NCBI RefSeq assembly: GCF_008642235.1
Contig: NZ_SJEV01000001.1
Location: 2,746,400 to 2,810,399, forward strand
Origin: Planctomonas psychrotolerans
GTDB lineage: Bacteria > Actinomycetota > Actinomycetes > Actinomycetales > Microbacteriaceae
Reading direction: 5' to 3'
DNA: 64,000 nucleotides
Part shown: positions 59,048 to 64,000 of the stretch, one piece after another
Numbering within the stretch: the first letter of the stretch is position 1
Layout of the letters: every line of letters begins with the position of its first letter
Made by a program: the position numbers and the translations under genes
The notes under the pieces: generated by a model
Told to the model about the DNA's origin: nothing
The model's input: the letters and a program-made list of their open reading frames with translations, nothing else
Databases searched by the model: none

Positions 59048-61882
59048 GTGGTGGAAAAGAATGAGAGTGGCGGCGGCATTCGTGGCCTGTTCGGCTGGAG
59101 GACTAGCCGCAAGGCCGGGCCGAAGCACGAACCGACCGCCGCGCCCGAAACCCCGACCGGCGAAAGCCCAGCGGGTCGCGACTCCGCGACGGCCGCAGAC
59201 CACACCGACAATCCAGCGAGGCGGTCGCTCAGCGATCGCGTCCGCGCACAGAAGGCGGAGAACGCCGTGACCGAAGACATCACCCCCCAGACCATCGACC
59301 AGGACGCCGAGCTCGACGCCCGCACCGGCCAGACCGGCGGCGACCAGTCCGGCACCGACCAGCGTTCCGAGCCGCCGGTGCAGGCGCCACGGCCACTCAC
59401 CACGGCTCTCCTGTTCCAGGCGCCGGATCTCCCCGCCCTCCCGCCGCGACCGAATCGACGGAGCGACCGCAACGACTTCGATGACTTCGAGGCCGACTTC
59501 GTCGATGAGCGCGCCGATCGGAGCGGCTCGAACGACCGCAACGACGCCGACCGCACCAACCGTGGCGCGCGCGACGACCGTGACGGCGACGGATCATCCG
59601 TGCGCCGTCGTGCCCGCCGTCGCCCGGGCGACGAGAACCGTGCCGGCGACAACGACCCGAAGAACACCGTCGTCAAGGTGCGAACACCGCGTGAGCGCGA
59701 GGCACCGGAGCAGATCACCGAGCCCCAGCGCATCAAGGGTTCCACGCGGCTCGAGGCGAAGAAGCAGCGTCGCCGCGACGGACGGGACGCCGGCCGCCGC
59801 CGCCCGGTGGTGACCGAGGCCGAGTTCCTCGCCCGCCGGGAGTCGGTCGACCGGAGCATGGTCATCCGCGCCCGGGACAACCGCATCCAGATCGGCGTGC
59901 TCGAGGACGACGTGCTCGTGGAGCACTACGTCGCGCGGGCGCAGGAGGCGTCGCTCATCGGCAACGTGTACCTGGGACGCGTGCAGAACGTGCTGCCGAG
60001 CATGGAGGCGGCGTTCGTCGACATCGGCCGCGGACGCAACGCCGTGCTCTACTCCGGCGAGGTCGACTGGGAGGCTGCGGCGGAGAACTCGTCCAGCAAC
60101 AACCAGCCGCGCCGCATCGAGCTCGCCCTGAAGCCGGGCGACAAGGTGCTCGTGCAGGTCACGAAGGATCCCATCGGCCACAAGGGCGCCCGCCTGACCA
60201 GCCAGATCTCGCTGCCCGGCCGCTACCTCGTGTACGTGCCCAACGGGTCGATGAACGGGATCAGCCGCAAGCTTCCCGACACGGAGCGCGCCCGCCTGAA
60301 GAAGATCCTCAAGGAGGTGCTGCCGGAGAACACCGGCGTGATCGTGCGCACCGCCGCGGAAGGCGCAACCGAGGAGCAGCTCACCCTCGACGTCAAGCGC
60401 CTCACCACGCAGTGGGCCGAGATCTCGCGCCAGGTGGAGACCCAGTCGGCCCCGTACTCGCTGCACAGCGAGCCGGACCTGCTCATCAAGATCATCCGCG
60501 ACGTCTTCAACGAGGACTTCCAGAAGCTCGTCATCTCGGGTGACGACGCCCGCGGCACGATCGAGACATACCTCAGTCAGGTCGCCCCCGACCTCCTCGA
60601 TCGCGTGGAGCGGTACGAGGGATCCACCGACGTCTTCGACGAGTACCGCATCACCGAGCAGATCGAGAAGGCGCTCGACCGCAAGGTGTGGTTGCCGTCG
60701 GGCGGCTCCCTCGTGATCGACCGCACCGAGGCCATGACCGTGGTCGACGTCAACACCGGCAAGTTCGTGGGCTCCGGCGGAAACCTCGAGGAGACGGTCA
60801 CCAAGAACAATCTGGAGGCCGCCGACGAGATCGTGCGTCAGCTCCGCCTGCGCGACATCGGCGGCATCATCGTCGTCGACTTCATCGACATGGTGCTCGA
60901 GACGAACCGCGACCTCGTGCTGCGCCGACTGCTCGAGTGCCTGAGCCGGGATCGCACCAAGCACCAGGTCGCCGAGGTCACCTCGCTCGGTCTCGTGCAG
61001 ATGACCCGGAAGAAGCTCGGGCTCGGCCTGCTCGAATCGTTCAGCGAGAACTGCGAGGCGTGCGCCGGGCGCGGCATCATCGTGCAGCACGACCCGCTGG
61101 TGAAGCACCGGCAAAGCGTGCAGCCGGAAATGTCGTCATCCCGTCGTCGGGGCAAGGGCAGCGGCGACTCCAACCGTGGATCGTCGAACTCCGGGTCATC
61201 CACCAGCGGCACCAACAACGGTGGCGGCAACAACGGCAACGGGAACGGCGGGGGCGCGACCTCGGGCGGTGGCAGCGTCAAGTCCACCCACGGCATCACC
61301 GAGGACGCGCGCAATGCCCTCGCCAAGATCGCCACGAGCACGATCGTCTCCGCGCTGCAGGAACGTGCCGCGGAGGACCCCACCGTGCCGGACCTGGCCG
61401 TCGAGGAGCCCGTCGTCACTCCGGCCGTTCCCGACGTGCCGGCGGAGACGTCGGCTCCGGTGACGCCGCCCCGCGGCTCACGGTCCCGTCGCGCATCCTC
61501 GTCGGGTGGGGCCGGTACGTCGGTGACCCCGGTCGCCGATGCTGCCCCGTCCGACGGCGCGCAGGGAACTCTCCCCGCGAATGCGGCATCGGAGGTTCCT
61601 GCGCATGTCGCCATCCTCGACATCCCCGTCACCAAGGCGGTGCGCGAGCCGCGCCGGGTGAGCAAGCAGGACGCCGAGGAGTTGCTGGGCTCCGTGCTCA
61701 GTGCCCTCCCCGAGCCGAAGGAGCCGGGCAAGGGGCGCTCGCGGAGCCGCCGGGTGAGCACCGCGACCCTGTCGGCACCCATCACGCCCGCCGGGGACGC
61801 GGGCCACAGCGATGATGCCGGCACGAGCGACGCCACGGCGGCGGACCGGGGCCCGGACCGGAACGACGGCGCGGGCGAGTAG
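59048..61882 (+). CDS. rne: Ribonuclease E/G family endoribonuclease
   Basis: 944-aa RNA-processing enzyme. The first 260 residues are disordered, rich in Asp/Arg (RNDFDDFEADFVDERADRSGS), a known feature of actinobacterial RNase E. The S1 domain starts at about 300 (LIGNVYLGRVQNVLPSMEAAFVDIGRGRNAVLY). The DNase I-like catalytic site is VDVNTGKFVGSG and IIVVDFIDM (two Asp). The Zn-link is CEACAGRG. The C-terminus is long and low complexity (Gly/Asn/Ser block at about 700-740). Start: GTG 59048 with AAGGAG 10 nt upstream; GTG 59024 and 59051 are alternatives. It lies 5' of rplU-rpmA-obgE, as in other actinobacteria. Confidence 0.93.
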   Translation: MVEKNESGGGIRGLFGWRTSRKAGPKHEPTAAPETPTGESPAGRDSATAADHTDNPARRSLSDRVRAQKAENAVTEDITPQTIDQDAELDARTGQTGGDQSGTDQRSEPPVQAPRPLTTALLFQAPDLPALPPRPNRRSDRNDFDDFEADFVDERADRSGSNDRNDADRTNRGARDDRDGDGSSVRRRARRRPGDENRAGDNDPKNTVVKVRTPREREAPEQITEPQRIKGSTRLEAKKQRRRDGRDAGRRRPVVTEAEFLARRESVDRSMVIRARDNRIQIGVLEDDVLVEHYVARAQEASLIGNVYLGRVQNVLPSMEAAFVDIGRGRNAVLYSGEVDWEAAAENSSSNNQPRRIELALKPGDKVLVQVTKDPIGHKGARLTSQISLPGRYLVYVPNGSMNGISRKLPDTERARLKKILKEVLPENTGVIVRTAAEGATEEQLTLDVKRLTTQWAEISRQVETQSAPYSLHSEPDLLIKIIRDVFNEDFQKLVISGDDARGTIETYLSQVAPDLLDRVERYEGSTDVFDEYRITEQIEKALDRKVWLPSGGSLVIDRTEAMTVVDVNTGKFVGSGGNLEETVTKNNLEAADEIVRQLRLRDIGGIIVVDFIDMVLETNRDLVLRRLLECLSRDRTKHQVAEVTSLGLVQMTRKKLGLGLLESFSENCEACAGRGIIVQHDPLVKHRQSVQPEMSSSRRRGKGSGDSNRGSSNSGSSTSGTNNGGGNNGNGNGGGATSGGGSVKSTHGITEDARNALAKIATSTIVSALQERAAEDPTVPDLAVEEPVVTPAVPDVPAETSAPVTPPRGSRSRRASSSGGAGTSVTPVADAAPSDGAQGTLPANAASEVPAHVAILDIPVTKAVREPRRVSKQDAEELLGSVLSALPEPKEPGKGRSRSRRVSTATLSAPITPAGDAGHSDDAGTSDATAADRGPDRNDGAGE

Positions 61883-61890
61883 ATCAGGCG

Positions 61891-61923
61891 GGGTGCGTCA
61901 GCGTCGATCGCGCTGACGCACCC
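61891..61923. terminator. Bidirectional terminator overlapping the DUF4031 3' end
   Basis: Perfect 13-bp stem GGGTGCGTCAGCG / CGCTGACGCACCC with a 7-nt loop. It starts 8 bp after the rne stop and encodes the last residues and stop of the convergent DUF4031 gene. Confidence 0.85.
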
Positions 61924-62164
61924 GCAGTCCGCTCGCCACGAGGCGCAGCACCAGCTCTCGGTTGCCCACCGGTACGGCGCCCGCGGCGACGAGCGAGGCG
62001 TAGCGCGCCTCCGGCACGTCGTAGTGGTCGAGATCGAAGCTCCGGCGGGGGATGCCGTTGACGTCGGCGAACGCGTGCAGCTCGGCCAGGGTGCTGTCAC
62101 TGACGAGGTGGGACCAGAGGGTGTCGTGGGCGGGCCACATCGGACGGTCGATCAGCACGGTCAT
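61898..62164 (-). CDS. DUF4031 domain protein, 88 aa
   Basis: Small cytosolic protein with the DUF4031 layout: TVLIDRPMWPAHDTLWSHLVSDSTLAELHAFADVNGIPRRSFDLDHYDVPEARYASLVAAGAVPV. Members are widespread in actinobacteria and sit near rne or rplU; no function is known. The conserved His/Asp residues (HDTLWSHLVSD, DLDHYD) could form an active site. ATG 62164 is the natural start. Its 3' end forms one arm of a terminator hairpin. Confidence 0.88.
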   Translation of the reverse strand: MTVLIDRPMWPAHDTLWSHLVSDSTLAELHAFADVNGIPRRSFDLDHYDVPEARYASLVAAGAVPVGNRELVLRLVASGLRVRQRDRR

Positions 62165-62268
62165 GGTCGCAGTCTAGGCAGGCGACCGCCCGCCGTCGGC
62201 GCACACGAGGGCAGCGGCGGATCGGCTCGGATTCGCGGACACGCCGCGCGAACGCGGGTCGGCTCCGT

Positions 62269-62297
62269 TTGACCGGCTAGTCTCGATCAAGTAAAGT
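62269..62297 (+). promoter_or_regulatory. rplU-rpmA promoter
   Basis: -35 TTGACC (62269-62274), 17-bp spacer, -10 TAAAGT (62292-62297). Near consensus, as expected for ribosomal protein genes. The start near 62304 leaves a leader of about 137 nt before rplU. Confidence 0.75.
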
Positions 62298-62303
62298 TGA
62301 CCG

Positions 62304-62440
62304 CTGGCGTGCGTTAGGCAAAGCCTACGAGATCGCCGCAGACTTCCTCAGAGTCAGACACGAGCGTCACGACACAGGTTCGGTTCGATGACGGACGTGT
62401 CCTCATATGCAGGATCCCCGAGAGAAATTAGGTACGAGAA
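62304..62440 (+). promoter_or_regulatory. 5' leader of rplU, candidate autoregulatory leader
   Basis: Long leader with GCGTTAGGC / GCCTACG-like pairings around 62310-62335. L21 leaders are known in other bacteria. No specific structure is claimed. Confidence 0.3.
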
Positions 62441-62749
62441 GTGGTTTACGCAGTAGTGCGCGCCGGTGGCCGCCAGGAAAAGGTCGAGGTCGGAACCATC
62501 GTCACGATGGACCGCAAGAAGGCTGACAAGGACGGCAACGTCCAGCTCCCCGCCGTCCTGCTCGTCGACGGCGACACGATCACCTCCGACGCGGCGTCGC
62601 TCGCGAAGGTCACCGTGACGGCCGAGGTTCTGAACGACCTCCGCGGTCCCAAGATCGTCATCCAGAAGTTCAAGAACAAGACCGGTTACAAGAAGCGCCA
62701 GGGGCACCGTCAGGAGCTCACGCGCGTCAAGGTCACCGAAATCGCGTAG
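62441..62749 (+). CDS. rplU: 50S ribosomal protein L21
   Basis: 102-aa ribosomal protein. [35 protein letters not shown] is the typical L21 start; [30 protein letters not shown] is its rRNA-binding end. The GTG start (62441) has GGTACGAGAA before it. It is cotranscribed with rpmA 34 bp downstream. Confidence 0.97.
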   Translation: MVYAVVRAGGRQEKVEVGTIVTMDRKKADKDGNVQLPAVLLVDGDTITSDAASLAKVTVTAEVLNDLRGPKIVIQKFKNKTGYKKRQGHRQELTRVKVTEIA

Positions 62750-62783
62750 TCCCCACACCCGTTAGTCAGGAAGAGATCAGCAC

Positions 62784-63041
62784 ATGGCACACAAAAAGGG
62801 CGCGAGTTCCACTCGCAACGGTCGCGACTCCAACGCACAGCGCCTCGGCGTGAAGCGCTTCGGCGGTCAGGTCGTCTCCGCGGGCGAGATCATCGTCCGC
62901 CAGCGCGGCACGCACTTCCACCCCGGCGTCAACGTCGGTCGTGGTGGCGACGACACCCTGTTCGCCCTCGAGGCTGGCTCGGTCCAGTTCGGCGCGAAGG
63001 GCGGCCGCAAGGTCGTCAACATCGTCGCAGCGGCTGTCTGA
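62784..63041 (+). CDS. rpmA: 50S ribosomal protein L27
   Basis: 85-aa ribosomal protein near the peptidyl-transferase centre. [49 protein letters not shown] and [13 protein letters not shown] are the standard L27 blocks. The N-terminus starts AHKKG after Met, so it is not the cleaved form seen in Firmicutes. SD GGAAGAG. A TTCG-loop terminator follows. Confidence 0.97.
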   Translation: MAHKKGASSTRNGRDSNAQRLGVKRFGGQVVSAGEIIVRQRGTHFHPGVNVGRGGDDTLFALEAGSVQFGAKGGRKVVNIVAAAV

Positions 63042-63063
63042 CGCTCAACGACACACTGTGCAA

Positions 63064-63095
63064 GCGAAGAGGCGGGCTTCGGCCCGCCTCTTCGC
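63064..63095 (+). terminator. Intrinsic terminator after rpmA
   Basis: Perfect 14-bp stem GCGAAGAGGCGGGC with a TTCG tetraloop, 22 bp after the stop, followed by GTT. Confidence 0.9.
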
Positions 63096-63142
63096 GTTAA
63101 CGAACGAGACCTGCCTCCGCGGGTGAAAGGACGGACTGTCCC

Positions 63143-64000
63143 ATGGCGACATTCGTTGACACCGTGACACTTCACCTCCGGGCGGGCAACGGCGGGGACG
63201 GCTGCGTCTCCGTGAAGCGCGAGAAGTTCAAGCCCCTCGCGGGACCCGACGGCGGGAACGGGGGCAACGGCGGCGACATCGTGCTGGTGAGCGACCCTCA
63301 GGTCACCACGCTGCTCGGGTACCACCGCGGACCGCACCGCTCATCCAGCAACGGCGGACCCGGCATGGGCGACCACCGCAACGGCGCGAGTGGCGAGACG
63401 CTCGAGCTGACCATCCCCGTGGGCACCGTCGTGTCCGATGCGGAGGGCAACCAGCTCATCGACATGTCCGAACCCGGGATGCGCTTCGTCGTGGCCCCGG
63501 GCGGCCAGGGCGGACTGGGCAACGCCGCCCTGTCCTCAACCAAGCGCAAAGCGCCGGGTTTCGCCCTGCTCGGCACGCTCGGCTGGGAGGGCGACGTCGT
63601 CCTCGAGCTGAAGACGGTGGCGGATGTCGCACTGGTCGGCTACCCCTCGGCCGGCAAGTCCAGCCTCGTCGCCGCGCTCTCCGCGGCCCGACCCAAGATC
63701 GCCGAGTACCCGTTCACCACGCTCCACCCGAACCTCGGCGTGGTGCAGGCGGAGCAGACCCGCTACACGATCGCGGACGTGCCCGGTCTCATCGAGGGTG
63801 CGAGCGAGGGCAAAGGCCTGGGGCTCGAGTTCCTCCGTCACGTGGAACGCTGCACGGCGCTGCTGCACGTGCTCGACTGCGCCACGCTCGACCCCGGTCG
63901 CGACCCGATCAGCGACCTCGACGTCATCCTCGGCGAGCTCGCGGCATACCCGGTGCCCGACGGCCAGATCCCTCTGCTCGACCGGTCGCAGCTGATCGCG
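63143..64000 (+). CDS. obgE: GTPase Obg/CgtA (C-terminus beyond window)
   Basis: Ribosome-assembly GTPase; 286 residues are visible. The Obg fold fills about 1-158 with glycine-rich turns ([42 protein letters not shown]). G1 is [11 protein letters not shown] (about 166-173), switch I YPFTTL, G3 [17 protein letters not shown]4 and the C-terminal OCT domain lie past the right edge. SD AAAGGACGG before ATG 63143. Conserved location after rpmA. Confidence 0.96.
   Translation, partial: MATFVDTVTLHLRAGNGGDGCVSVKREKFKPLAGPDGGNGGNGGDIVLVSDPQVTTLLGYHRGPHRSSSNGGPGMGDHRNGASGETLELTIPVGTVVSDAEGNQLIDMSEPGMRFVVAPGGQGGLGNAALSSTKRKAPGFALLGTLGWEGDVVLELKTVADVALVGYPSAGKSSLVAALSAARPKIAEYPFTTLHPNLGVVQAEQTRYTIADVPGLIEGASEGKGLGLEFLRHVERCTALLHVLDCATLDPGRDPISDLDVILGELAAYPVPDGQIPLLDRSQLIA

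Overview
The window is high-GC, gene-dense DNA from an actinobacterium. Family Microbacteriaceae is the most likely source, but that is an inference. It rests on a tig-clpP1-clpP2-clpX block with a ClgR-like box, a DUF222/HNH (13E12-type) gene, a mycothiol-reductase (Rv2466c-type) homologue, a VKOR gene, an actinobacterial-style T-box before ileS, and the ndk / rne / rplU-rpmA-obgE neighbourhood. The species cannot be named from sequence alone. Many genes start 6-7 nt after a TAGGCT-like -10 box, which points to widespread leaderless transcription.

Layout. 1-7.9 kb: redox and housekeeping genes (aldo/keto reductase, msrA, a lipoprotein, ettA with a hotdog thioesterase, a Rieske lipoprotein, tesB, a VOC protein). 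7.9-12.0 kb, minus strand: trHbO-type globin, MscS channel, pepN. 12.2-18.3 kb, plus strand: mycothiol-type reductase, rpiB, a Nei-type glycosylase, a PaiB-like protein, an amidohydrolase and a NarL-type sensor kinase. 18.3-20.3 kb: a DUF222/HNH gene and a 10-copy repeat array lie between the kinase and its probable response regulator. 20.9-27.6 kb is an accessory stretch: a membrane protein between two low-complexity spacers, a MalY/PatB plus O-acetylhomoserine-sulfhydrylase-like PLP operon, and a secreted cell-wall-binding (CWB2) protein. 27.6-33.1 kb: bifunctional nuclease, tRNA-Gly, tRNA-Pro, tig and the Clp protease genes. 33.2-42.8 kb: aminotransferase V, M3 peptidase, methyltransferase, MFS pump, valS and a P-loop protein. 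43.1-49.0 kb: a four-gene oligopeptide-type ABC importer diverging from a TetR gene, with a palindrome between them. 49.0-55.1 kb: T-box, ileS, folC, DUF4233, ndk. 55.1-57.9 kb: a four-gene operon (membrane protein, winged-helix regulator, ABC ATPase, ABC permease) with microsatellites and palindromes upstream. 58.1-64.0 kb: VKOR, rne/rng, DUF4031, rplU, rpmA, obgE (cut by the window end).

The most striking structure is one palindromic repeat family (core TTCGACRGGCTCAGGGAC). It occurs as single or paired copies between genes, as a degenerate array with about 35-bp period, and inside ileS. There it is translated in frame as an insertion of about 46 residues between the catalytic core and the anticodon-binding domain.
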